This document shows positions 31,563 to 44,000 of a DNA stretch of 64,000 nucleotides, piece after piece. The notes under the pieces were generated by a model. The model did no database searches, had not been told where the DNA came from, and was given only the letters and a program-made list of their open reading frames with translations. The first letter of the stretch is position 1. Every line of letters begins with the position of its first letter. The DNA comes from Cucumis sativus. Its lineage: Eukaryota; Streptophyta; Magnoliopsida; Cucurbitales; Cucurbitaceae. The stretch covers positions 25,314,272-25,378,271 of the forward strand of contig NC_026659.2 in the NCBI RefSeq assembly GCF_000004075.3, written 5' to 3'. The translations under genes and the position numbers were made by a program.

Positions 31563-34500
31563 TAGACATTTAGGTACATTGTAGTCGACGAGTAGACTAT
31601 TCGTTTTTGAGAATGTTCATCTTCATTCTTATAAAATTAAATGATTAAAATGGTCAAAGTTATAGGTTAATATTTTTAAAATATAGTAATCAAATTCAAC
31701 TAAATTTGAAAATAACTTATTTGAAAAGTTATTTGAAATCATTAAAATTCTTTTCTTTTTGTAATTAAAATTAGTTTAAAATACACTTCTAATCATTCAA
31801 AATCCAACGTCTAATTTTACATTTTAAAACACAATTTCATACTATTAAAATAAATTTTAAATGATTAAAAAACAATTTCAAAATAATTTGATTATTTCAT
31901 AATTACACCCGAATTCTTCAAAAGTCAACCAAATTGCAATATCACAATCTTTTATCCATCATAAACTATGTCGGTGCTCAATTTCTTCTTTGGTACGTTG
32001 TTATTACAACTTGGACTCCATTTTTGAATTATTTAAAGAATGCTCAACGATGACCATGAGAATTTTGGTGGTTCAAAGTGTCCTTTTAGAATAGATTATA
32101 TTTAAATTCATTTAAAATAAATTGTCCTTGTTCAATGATTTTTTTATAAAAGAAATTAGTAAACATGTACATTTATGATTAGTTGTTCCAACGAATCAAA
32201 CTATGACCAAGAGCAAGTTCATCTAAAATTGTAATATTTTTTCATATAAATAAACACGAACATGAAAACTTGACTTTAAGAAACTGCATAATGCACGACC
32301 GACATGGATTGTTATCTCGGACTAAGATTATCGACTTTTCTTTTCTCTAAAACATGAAAGTGGATGGACCAGAGATTGGAGAAGTTGAATGAAAAGGAAA
32401 GAAGAAGGGTAAAGAGTCAAATTTGAACAGCAATATATTGTGTGGAGCAATGAGTGTTGTTTGTCCCTTTACATTTTGAACAATTGCTACTGTGTACCAT
32501 TCAAATTGCCACCACATTTCCCACTTGTTATTGCTTTCATTTCTATTTTGGGCCGTATGTCTTATCTCACATGGCCCAATATTTCCTTTGGGCCCAATGT
32601 CTCCACAAACCGCCCATTCCAGGGCCCATCATTTCCTCCCCATTAAATGCATCATATCATGTAACCTTCTCCGGGGTAAATACTATACTATAGATTTAAC
32701 TGTGTGGACCTTGATTGCACCCTAAGCTATGCAATAAGATTGCATGTGATAAAGAGTTGTTGATTGAAAGTGTTTCTTACTATTTAACGTATTGAAGCGT
32801 TTCAATCAAGTGTTGAGAAAGTTCTAATGCGTTTTGGTAGTAGGCGATCTAAGATTCCTTAAGGAAGTAGTTAACGGTGTCATTTCATATGTATAAAGGG
32901 CAATGCCCAGTTTTAACCTAGATGCTCACTGATGATTAGAATTTGGATGATGAGAGCTATGTGGAAGAACGTGATTTGTTGAAACTCGTTGTTGGGTAGA
33001 AGTAATCATTTCGGCTTGAAAATTCTCACCGGAGAAGTGTATAAATAAGAAAATTTCGGAAAATTAGTTTTAGAGTCTAATAAAAACTATGAGCTAAAGT
33101 AAGAACCGAAGAATTTATAAGGTGTTAGAAGATTTTTCAGAGTTATTACGTGTTCAAGGTTGACACGAAGTTTGACCAAGTGCTTATGTTTATTTAACAT
33201 TGCCATTTGATTTATAAATGAGTATGTTTTGAAAAATGACTATGATGTATGCTTTGAGAATTAAGTTAACCAAAACTCTCTCAATTCTCTTACACGCACT
33301 CTTGTTCACTTGTTTTTAAATTCTTTCGCTGTGAAACTCATTCCAAGTGTTTTGTGCATTAATCTCTAAAGGCTTACTCGGCCTCTTTGACATCAAGATA
33401 GTCCAAGTGTCGCATGTTTGGTTAGCTGAAAACTATAACCACGGGACAAAACACCCCTAATCGACCTTCAATCCTTTTAGCTCACTTTTATTTTGAATTT
33501 TCATACGTTGTTCTCTTAAATATGTATTTTATGATATTTGTCAATTCGAACATATTTCAATAAATAATTATTCTACTTGGCTCTTAATCTTTTCATCTTA
33601 ATTTTACTTTGAATATTTGTGTGTCACTTTCTTAAACATAGATTTGATGATATTTATCCATTCGAGCACAAATCAATTAATAACTATTTTTTATTGTATT
33701 TATTATTACTATTCCATAAAAACATAACCACCTTATGTATTTTAACATATTTTACCATGAATATATGATAACTATTTGAAAATAATAATAATAAACAACG
33801 AAAAAAACTTTGTTTAAAAATTAAAAAAAATACTGCAAAGGACAAAATTGTTCAACATATCTACAAAACAATAAATTTTTTTATGTTTATAAATGTTATA
33901 TGAAAATTTACTATATTTCATAAATATTAAAAAGGGCAAGGTTATCCAAATAAATATTTAAATGAAATTCGTAAGAACATAGTCAAAGTTTCTTGAATGT
34001 ACAAAAATGGGCCTAACTCCCAACCATCAAACCAAGTTCTTGATTTATATGTATTTAATCTATTTGGGAATCTATTATTATATAAGTCTATTTTCCAAAA
34101 ATGGCAAGATAATGAAGTTAGATAAATGGAATTTCAATTATTATTTTAAGATGGGAGATTTAGTCAAACCAAATTTCATTGTTTACATTTCATATTTGGC
34201 ATTTTCTACATATCCTATTACAATATTTACAATTACTTGTCATGATCTTCATTCAACATTTCACATCAACCCTTTTAAAAAACAGGGTAATAAATAAATA
34301 TATACTATTTTACTTTATATGTCGATCTTCCATTTTATTTTATTATTTAAAACTCAATTTCTCTTTTTGAATGTTTTAAAAAAACAACGGTTTAACTTTC
34401 AAATTTAATCTATAAGGATTTGATCTCTATCCTTCAGAATTGCTAAAATTGAGTTCTCAATATGAAAACTAAAAGAAAAACAAAAACAAAAATCAAGAGT

Positions 34501-36600
34501 AATCTTTTATAGAAAATTGACTGAAGAAGATATTAATTTATTACGAATTCTAAAGGACAAAAATTAAATAATTATGCATTAAAGCAGATGGATTGCATAA
34601 TTAGAAATTAAATTAGGTATTAAGAAAGTCCTAATTCAAACAAAAAAAATGAAAATTCCTATGTATAACTTCTTTAACTTTTTTTTTTTTTTTTTTTTTG
34701 TTATGAACGCTATCTAAAAAATAATTAGGAAATTTTGTTACTATCTGCCTGTTAATTTGCGACATTAAAATATATATATATATGACCAAAACACAAAAGA
34801 GACAAAGAAGAAATCCAATGGTATGGCCTACACACTGTGTGAAACTTATTGTTGTTTTTTAGTGCTTAATTTCCAAAAACTATGCCATTCAAATAAGTTG
34901 TTTTCTTCAATTGAAAAGTATGCATGGAAAAATCTAAAGCTTCTTTTTTTTTAATTCTTTATTTTTAAAAGGTCAAAGAACAGCAGTAGAAAATAAGTGC
35001 TTCTAGCTAATATCATATTATTTATTCAGCTTTCAAACATTTATATTTCTGATTTCTGCTTATTATTATAAGGAGTCCGTGACTATGAGACTTCTTATTC
35101 AAATTATTCCTACTATTTTATTTTATTTATTCGATTTAGTTTAATTTATTATTCAATCTACGGCTTGAAAATCATATGGGAAAGTAATTGGATAAAAACG
35201 ATGATTTCGTAAATATGTTGATTCAAACTTTTTTGACAAAAAAGAAAAAGCCTACTTTTTCAACATGTGAACTTCTCAAGTATTATACTCATTTTATGTT
35301 TTACATTTTGGTTCTATTATTGAAGAAATATACTTTTCTTTTGTCCAAAATCTTAAATTTAAGTTCTAAAATATTGCATTTTTACTTACCTCCAAGTTCT
35401 AAATCTTGTTAGTCTCTAATTTTCACTTAGAAAGTTTCTAAGTTTCAAACCCTTTGACCCTTAAACTAATCTTCACTTTAGGTTGTGGTATGAGCTTTCA
35501 GTTAATTGATTTTAAATGGTTATGATGTAAAACGTTTAAATTAATTTAACAATATAATGTTAGTGAAAAATAATTTAATTATAATGAACAAAATTCTTGT
35601 ACACTAATCAATAGACATTTAAAACAAGGACTAAAAGTGAGTATTGGTTAGTGAAAAATCAAAAGTTAAAAGTGAAATTTGAAACCTAAAGATCACATGT
35701 AAGCAAAAGTCAAAATTCAAATGTAAGAATATGTGACGAGAGAAGCTAAGAACTAAACAAAAGTTAAATTCAAAACTCAAAAGGCAAAATCTAGAACTAA
35801 ATTAAAACTATACTCAAAATAATGCAAGTTGGGAGACATTCAAGTATTGCTCTAAAGGTATTTCTCCATAGAAAATAGTCTAAACTTCTAACGTACTTCT
35901 TGTGTGATAATAGTAAGAATCAGTCTAATATCGTACTCTGAACTCTAAAGGTAGCCCAATTGACAAAAAAATAGTTGCTATAAATAACTCATTAGCCACC
36001 CACCCCTAAGTTCATAAATAAAAACAAAAATTGCTTTAAATTTACTTTAGCTGAAATAAGTTACCTCTCCCATCAATTTCCTTTTTCAATAAAATCAACA
36101 TTTTAAATTCAAATTATAAAAAAAAAATGCACCAAAAAGGAAGAAAAAAAGCTAATAGAAATTACCAACCATTTTCAGTCAGTCAAAAGAGCCAGAAGTA
36201 GAGAGGTTGGTAACCTTCTTGACCCCCAACCAAAACCTGCCACGTATACAGAATGTCAAAATAAAAACCCGAACAGTTGGGTAACCATAGCATCGCTCTC
36301 ACCCTGGATTTCTTAATTAATAATAGTAGTCCATTATTATTATTATTATTTATTCATTCTCTTCCATTTTATTTTTTAAGAAAAGGTGAAATAATAAATG
36401 GCATCACAAGACTTGACATGCATGCATTCTATGACCATCCCACAACGACGTGGCTCTTTGACTCTCTCTCTCTTTCTCTCTCTCTACAAAGAGAAGCAAT
36501 TTGATGTCATTGGCTTGGTCCAATTTGTGCGTCTAAGACCCAAAAAGCTTTCTTTTTTTTTTTTTTCCTCTCTAATTTGGCCTCCTCTTTTCAAAGTTCC
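31563..36600. other. Long spacer between the PPR gene and MKP1
   Basis: About 5 kb, AT-rich, without a supported gene. A group of GGCCCA/GGGCCC boxes at 32560-32632 lies in overlapping short frames that look non-coding. A TATAAATA at 33040-33047 within 32690-33480 could belong to an old LTR, but no partner was found. 33485-33700 holds an imperfect duplication of about 120 bases. Poly-T at 34680-34700. Confidence 0.5.
36461..36486. repeat. (CT)n microsatellite in the MKP1 upstream region
   Basis: CT/TC repeat with one T interruption about 600 bases before the MKP1 start. Y-rich tracts of this kind are common around plant core promoters and leaders. Confidence 0.85.
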
Positions 36601-37046
36601 ATAACTCTGCTGCTACTCCTATGCAAATTCCAGGCTTTCGATTTCTCGAGTAAGCTATCCAGTTTCCAACAGTTCTCTATCTTTTCTTCAAATTGATAGC
36701 AACTTCTCTTCTTCTTTTTTTCTTCTTTAAATTTTCTTTTCCTATTCCATTCGACTACTCGTCTCTGTTTTTCATTTTAATTTCGGGATTGAAAGAAACA
36801 CTTTCTGCTGAACGTGGAATTTTGATTACTGGGTCATACCTCCAACTCCTAATCATTTTTTCTCCTCACCTGACTATTTGAACAGAGAATTTCACAATTC
36901 TAGAGAGAGATAATTCTGGTGATGGTGTTCGTTGGGGAAGGAGATGGTCAAGGGTTTTAGGTGAGAAAAGGAAAAAAAAAAACTGAACGAGGCGGAATTT
37001 CAATAGCAGCTTATGATTTTTTTTTTCCCCTAGAAATAAGCTTCAA

Positions 37047-37082
37047 ATGAATACGAGTCAAAGAGATGTTATAGAATTTTGA
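37047..37082 (+). promoter_or_regulatory. uORF ending one base before the MKP1 start codon
   Basis: ATG 37047 opens an 11-codon frame that ends with TGA 37080-37082. The main ATG begins at 37084. If the leader contains it, ribosomes that translate this uORF would finish directly beside the main start, so it may lower or tune MKP1 translation. Whether the transcript includes it is inferred. Confidence 0.55.
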
Positions 37083-37083
37083 G

Positions 37084-40000
37084 ATGGATGAAGAAAAAAG
37101 AGGAGGTGGGCTCGCCGGTTGTACTCGGAAGGCGTTTTTTCGGTCGGCGTCTTGGACTGACCGGTCGCCGTCAAAGCCTCATCATAGTCGAAGTTTAGTG
37201 CCTAATAGTAATAAAGCTCGATCATGTTTACCGCCGCTGCAGCCGCTTTCAATTAGCCGCCGGAATGTTGAGGAGTGGCCACGAGCAGGTTCTGATGATC
37301 TTGGCGTTTGGCCAAACCCAGAAACTCCGAGAGAGTTTGCTAATAAGTCGTCTCAAAGTTCTGAATGTGAACAACCTGTGAGGGAATTTCAGTTTAAGAA
37401 GGATAAACTTGCGTTTTTTGATAAGGAATGCTCAAAGATTCTTGATCATGTGTATTTAGGGAGTGATTCTGTGGCTAAGAATCGACAAATTTTGAGGCAG
37501 AATCGGATTACTCATGTGCTGAACTGTGTTGGGTTTGTCTGTCCCGAGTATTTTAAGGGTGAATTTGTGTACAAAACACTTTGGTTGCAAGATAGTCCTT
37601 CTGAGGATATTACTAGTATTCTCTATAATGTGTTTGATTACTTTGAAGATGTTCGTGAACAAGGTGGTCGGGTTTTCGTGCATTGTTGCCAAGGAGTGTC
37701 TAGGTCGACTTCTCTTGTGATTGCATACCTCATGTGGAAGGAAGGACGAAGTTTTCATGACGCTTTTCAATATGTAAAGGCTGCTCGAGGGGTGGCTAAT
37801 CCAAACTTGGGTTTTGCTTGTCAATTATTGCAGTGCCAGAAGAGAGTACATGCAGTGCCTGCTAGCCCGAATTCAATTTCGAGGATGTATAGGATGGCTC
37901 CACATTCATCGTATGATCCGCTTCATCTGGTACCTAAGTTGTTGAACACTCCAACTGTTCAAGGACTTGATTCTCGTGGGGCATTCGTTGTGCACGTTCC
38001 TTCAGCAATCTATGTTTGGAAGGGGGAGAAGTGTGACTCTATGATGTTGAATACAGCAAAGGCAGCAGCATCGCAGGTTATCCGATATGAGAAGGCAAAA
38101 GGCCCCATCCTTGGCATCAAAGAAGGTGAAGAACCATTAGAGTTTTGGGATGCTCTTGTGAGTGGCCAAAACTCAGCTGATAGTTCTGAAGGGAAAGTTC
38201 AAAGACTTGATAGTTCGTATACCAGAGAAGATCGCATCTTGAAAATAACAAGTGTGAAGGTGGGTGGAAGGAAAGTTGAGGAGTATGATCCAGATTTTGA
38301 AATCTTTCACAGGGCGATTTCAGGTGGTGTTGTTCCACCTCTCGATCGATTCAATACAGAATCAGAGAATTTTCTTCCCAGTAGAGAAAATGGGTGGGAC
38401 TCAACCAAAAGGAAGTTCGAAAATGAAACTTCAAAAGATATTGTCACATCTTTTTCAGAATTGGATTGTGACACTAGAGCACCATTTGATGCAATGGATG
38501 TGACAGCAAATATTGATGAAGATGCAGAAGTACCTGTTTCTTCAATTGATCTTGCATCTCCACCACTTTCACCGACTGCCTATTTGTGTGGTTCACCTGA
38601 ATCTTTTGACCATTTTCCAAATAGTAGCTCGGATCGGGGAATAGAAAATTCTAACAAGGAAAGCTCAATCCCAGACGATTCTTTGTCTTTACCAATTCAT
38701 CCTCTGGGATCACCAGATTCATTTTCCTGTTTTCAAGGAGGTACTAGTCCAAAGGTTGGAACCAAATCCCCTTCACTATCTCCCTCTACATCTGATAATT
38801 CTAGTTCTTTTACCTTTTCACCATCATCGTCTAATTGGTCCGACTTATCATATACATCTTCTCGGCAACCTTCACCATCTGACATGGACTCGTTGCATCC
38901 GGCTGTTCAAAACTCTTCCATCATAGATAATTTTTGTTTACATCACAAAGAAACACATCCTATCTTTGTAGAGTCCTTTTCCTCTTATCATCCTACATTA
39001 AAGCCAGAAAACACCAATTTGACGTCAAGAGGAGCCTCCCCTTCAATTGCAGAGCGTCGAGGGAGTCATCCTCCACCTAGGATGTTGCTGCCCTCCATTG
39101 AAGAAGCCTGCAAGGTTCAGAGGAAGATAGTTCGATCATCGTCATTTTCTTTAACCGACATAGACGATGATCTGTTGGAGATATCTGGGTGCAGACAATC
39201 CAAAGATAAAAACAGTTGTAAAGTTATGAATTTCGATATTGACAGATTTGGAGCTTGCACTGAATTAGAATGCAATTTTGAGGAAGGAAAGCCTCTGGTA
39301 TTTTACCAGTGGCCTTCATTGAGTAAAACAGCAATCAATCAACTTAAAGGTCTTAATTCTAGATCAGTGTATATGTTGTTCGACCCAGATCTAAATTTGG
39401 ATTCAAATGGCGGTAACAAACTATTTATCTGGTTGGGGCGTGAAGTTTTGCATGAAAATGATGACAGTCAACCGAAGAGTGACTACAGTGGTTGTCTCCA
39501 CTGGGAGATGATCGGACATATATTCATCAATAATAAGGGAATTCCTAGAGATACCCGAATACAGGTACGTAAACAATTATTTCAGAAGATGTTTTTTTCT
39601 TTTATAGAGAAATATGTATAACATTTAACATGCTAGAGCAAGTAGATAATGGAAGACAATCTTTTATGCTATTTATGATGAGGGGAAGTGTTTTCCTATA
39701 AGCAAAGAATTTTTAAAAAAAGTGTATTTCCTTAGGTTAATGGTGTTTTGGTACCTAAATTTTGAACTTTTATCTGAGTCTACTTAGTTAATTTAGTTCA
39801 TGAACTTTTAATTTTTTAAAAAATTAGAGATTTATTAGATGTTTATGAAAGTTCAGATACATTTCTAAAATAATTCCTTCCTGAGTTTTATTATTTTAGT
39901 AAATCAAGCACACTGCTTGCATGTATCTAAGTAGTCCGTAACTTGTTGGGTGACAACTAAAACCTCTTGTCAAGAAAATATGACCTAGTTGAATTAGATT

Positions 40001-40374
40001 TTAAGGCCTACTAGTTAAATATTGGAAGAATTTGACTCGATCAGTTAATAGGATTCTTGTACTACTAGCCATACCCTTCAACATAGGATTTATAGGTTAA
40101 TCGTCCTTTTACCTTTCAATTGTTATGTTTATATATATATATATTTCTTTCTTTTCTTTCTTTCTTTTTTTTCTTTCTTTCTTTTTTTTTTTTTTTTTTT
40201 TTTGTGGATGTTATTTTAAATGAAAATATGCAATCAACTCAGTTCGTTTTGTGGAAAATGGTGTGTGAATAGGTAATAAGAGAAGGGGAAGAGCCCGAGG
40301 AGTTCCTTGCAATTCTAAACCGTTTATTACCTCAAAAAACGGAAGATGTTGATCTATGGTCTGCGAAAACATGA
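37084..40374 (+). CDS. MKP1: MAP kinase phosphatase 1 (dual-specificity phosphatase with gelsolin-like region)
   Basis: Exon 1 37084-39564 and exon 2 40273-40374 (phase-0 GT-AG intron of 708 bp) give 860 residues. MKP1 removes phosphate from activated MAP kinases (MPK3/MPK6/MPK4 in Arabidopsis) and restrains stress and immune signalling in the cytosol. Seen: N-terminal region with FRSASWTDRSP; dual-specificity phosphatase domain about 116-258 with Asp170 (WLQDSPSED) and P-loop HCCQGVSR (His200, Cys201, Arg207); gelsolin-like segment about 290-358 (GAFVVHVPSAIYVWKG); a long Ser-rich part; and a second gelsolin-like piece near the C-terminus (FIWLG). Without the splice, the frame would run through donor GTACGT and end at 39621. 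Exon 2 encodes REGEEPEEFLAIL, which fits the family end. AtMKP1 (At3g55270) is about 784 residues. Confidence 0.93.
40134..40203. repeat. Pyrimidine microsatellite, MKP1 intron
   Basis: TA repeat, then TTTC units and a long T run in the second half of the MKP1 intron, 70 bases before the acceptor. It can act as the polypyrimidine tract. Confidence 0.85.
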
Positions 40375-41033
40375 TGGACTGTGGCGATGGGCCTTCCAAA
40401 AGGTAAAACTGGCATCCAGAGCAGAACTGATGTGATCTGCTTGTGAGATGTATATATATACGTAGAGAATCCAATCCTCCAAAGATCATGTATAGACAAT
40501 GACGCCATCAATAGTCTGAATTTACCCAGTGATCAAATGAGTTCACCTGCTTTTGAAGAAATGTAGATGTGAGATTAAAAATTCAGATCTTAAACGAAAA
40601 TCTTGTGTTAATTAGATTTGCAATTTAGTCCCCTTTGTTGTCGAAGTGAATCTTCAGATGCTAACACTACATAAGATAAGTTCATACTTAGACTATTTAT
40701 ATAGTTTCACAAGATATAAATATTAAAGCTACCGATATTCCCATGTATATATAATTTGAGAGAGCTGCTTTCCATTTTGACAAAACTACAGATTTACATC
40801 CTTCGAAGCTCCATCAACAGCTTAAATAAGATTTGACTGTGCAGGACCTTAGTTGGTCTGGCATATAATTCTACTCTGGTCGAATTTGTCACCCATTTCC
40901 AACCACAAAATGGCACTTCCACAGTTCGCAAATCAGTCTGAACTTGCAGATTCCAACAAACACAACCTCGACAAGAACGTGTTTTCTGGGCAGCAAATGT
41001 ACATGTACGTAGTTTGGACCCAGGAGATTTTTC
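40375..41033. other. Convergent 3' spacer between MKP1 and coilin
   Basis: The two genes end toward each other, 659 bases apart. The stretch should hold both 3' untranslated regions. No gene or repeat recognised. Confidence 0.6.
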
Positions 41034-44000
41034 TTAGAGTTCTTTTTGAGATCTTAAGAGAGCCATTGTTGGACCAAGGGCGCTGCCTCTGAGTGCTCTA
41101 TAGGACCAAGACTTCCTTCCTGAACTGTCTTCTTGATTCCAACCATTGTTCTTAGAAAGTTCCACTTTCTTTGCACTCAGAGCCTCGCTGATTTCATCCC
41201 ACGCGCTTACTTTTCCATTACCTGAAGACCAAGCATAAAATAGCCGATTAAACATATAACCAGCTACCTAGTAAACTAATCGTGGCATGGCTACAAACTA
41301 TAGTTGATACCTTGTCTAGTGTTGTTGGCATCTACATTGTTATGGACATGCTTGGAACTTTCTGCAATTTGTTTAGAAGTGATTTCCTGGTTAACTGCAG
41401 TTCTCGAAGAATCCAAGTTTCCTTGCCTGATAATCCGAAGATCAACGAGAGAGGCAAAATCTATCTGTTGAAGATCACTATTTGTCAGTTCATTGCAATC
41501 AAGGATAAGAAGCAGATTTAGCATGTGCATGCTAGAATTAGTGGCTCCTATAAATAACCATAACGTCCATAACTATGCTTCTGTTCGTAAACTACAACCC
41601 GATTGTTAATTACATGTATAAATGCCAATCATCTGACAAATTGAACGGAAAAAATGATTTGGATCATGGCAAACCAAAGAATATGCTTGTCAAGAATACC
41701 TTTAAAGAGCCATCTTCCCCATATGGGGTTGTATCCGGTTGTAATTCAGAATCCTCGTCTATCTCCTTCTTCACAGGTAGTGGATATTCTGGAACTGGTA
41801 TGAGCATAATCCGATTGGATTCTGTATCGTACCATGATACTTTTCCAGCCTGAAATAGGAAAAGTAACTAGAATAACACATGGGCTGTGGTAACAAAGAA
41901 TCAGACAGAAAATCACATTGTAGATGCACTTTACTCGAAAGGAGGAAATCTCAGGTGTCCAGGTTGATGATAACTCAATCAAACGATATGCAATTAAATC
42001 ACCTTCCTGCAATAAGTAAAACAGAAATTATATAAAACTAAAGTCTAGAATAAAACAATAGTTCCATGAATAATACCTGTTAAATTGTTTATTATACAAA
42101 TTTAGTTTTCAATTATTAATTGATTTGATAGCCAACTGACGAGTTGCCAGTCCTTTCCGCAAGATCCTCTTTTATAAAGAATCAGATTGCGCTTATTCAA
42201 GAAATAATGTTTCATAATCATACACAGATAAAATGGCAGCAAATAAATAATTTGATAACGAAGTAACAAATTATATTAGTTAAATAAATACATTTTTGCA
42301 ATCAAACACAACATATAGAGTAAAATTCCAATCGGCCCTTTGTTTGGCACGTGTTAATCAATAAGAAGTTTGATAATCATTCGGTTTTTCCTCTTTTTGC
42401 AACTATGAAAAGTAGCTGCCTACATAACTATATAAAATTTGAGACTTATGAAATTGAGCCATAAAGAATAAGTTGGGACTTGGGAAATGAAAAATGTAAT
42501 TTAATGAGAACTGCTAACATGGCTTGATTATTCCACTTCGCAAAACGTGCATGCCCAACTAAACACTTAAGAAAGCAAATGGAAGCTATCTGTGCAAACC
42601 AAACCTGAGGCAAGCCAGTGTATGGTCGAAGTTCATCAAAATTTATTGAACCAACTACAGGAACCGGAGTTTTAGGTTGCTCAGTTTCAGAAAGTAATTG
42701 AAGAGGTTCGCTGCTACAATCGTTAGAATTGTTCCTCTTCCAAGATGGAGTTTTCTCTTTGCCCCATTTTTGGCCCTTCTTTTTGTTGGTGATGCCATTC
42801 CAATGCAATGTTTCCTAAATCACAACAAATCAACAATAATTGGCTTCAGTGAACTTCAAGAGACAGAATAAGATATTGCCATATTGGAACATCACGGATA
42901 CCTTAGGGAAATGGTTTTGCTTTTCCTGCCCAGCCTGATCCGTCACAACTGTAATGAAATATAAGTGCAATCATGAAAATCATAACTGTGTGATCCATGT
43001 AAAAGTTGAAATCAAACAAATATAACAAGAAAGCATACACAAGATATCCCACCCCCTTTTGGACCTTAAAAACTGTTCCTACCAATGCCAAAGCATACCA
43101 AGTCTAAAATAGAAAGAAATCACCCAACCTTTTCCAACTGGCTCAAATCGAATGTGACCTGGCTTAACTACCACAGGAACAGTGTCATCATCCATATCAA
43201 CATCATCATTTTGACTTGGCCCTTGTTCTAAACTTGTTTCAAATAACTGTTGCTGTTGCTGCAAAAATATAGTTATCAGGCATCTACACCTCAAGAGAGT
43301 TATGAGCATATTTGCCAATGCTATTCTAATTCTACATGAGCATTTTTGTCAATTCAGTAGGACATACACATGAACTATATGTATGACAAGACCAAGTAGA
43401 GCTTCAGCTTTACACGTTCAAAATGATAAAAATAAATAATAGATACGTGACAGTTGTTTTCAACAAAGAAGAAATTTATACCCACCCCCAGGACACAATA
43501 CACATATTTGAAATGAAAAACTGCCATTTGGGACATAAATTTACCTCTTCATTTTGAGCTCTTTCCCTCAACCAACGCCTTTTTGCCTTCTTACGGCGAG
43601 TACTTCTACTAGGAACCTGACAAGAAAGAAAAGAATACAAGCACAATAAGTTAGATGAATGATAACACAGCCACCAAAAGGGAACAATTGAAAACAGTAA
43701 CTGTCTGAAAAGATTGAAAATCCTTGGATCTAGTTATGAATTTCAAAGTATTTCGTTCCGTTCTCTGTTGCTAAAGTCAAACAAAAGGAAACAACAAAGT
43801 TGAAACTGAAATTCTATTTCATTCTCTATACTCGCCTAAAGCTATACTTTGGTAGCAGCAACAGCAATAAAAAACAAAAACACAAAAATTTTGTCAGATC
43901 AAAATGAATCAGATCTGATATATCTTTTAGAAGTAAATTTATCATAACTAAAGATACTATACTGACGTATATAACTAATCCAAAGTACAAGCAATCATTC

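Noticed and set aside
32440-32725. Three overlapping plus-strand frames
   Set aside because: Three frames over the same GC-richer patch are open by chance; none looks like a protein.
39565-39621. MKP1 ending at 39621 as a one-exon gene
   Set aside because: A strong GTACGT donor at 39565 and an in-phase exon at 40273-40374 coding for the usual C-terminus indicate splicing.
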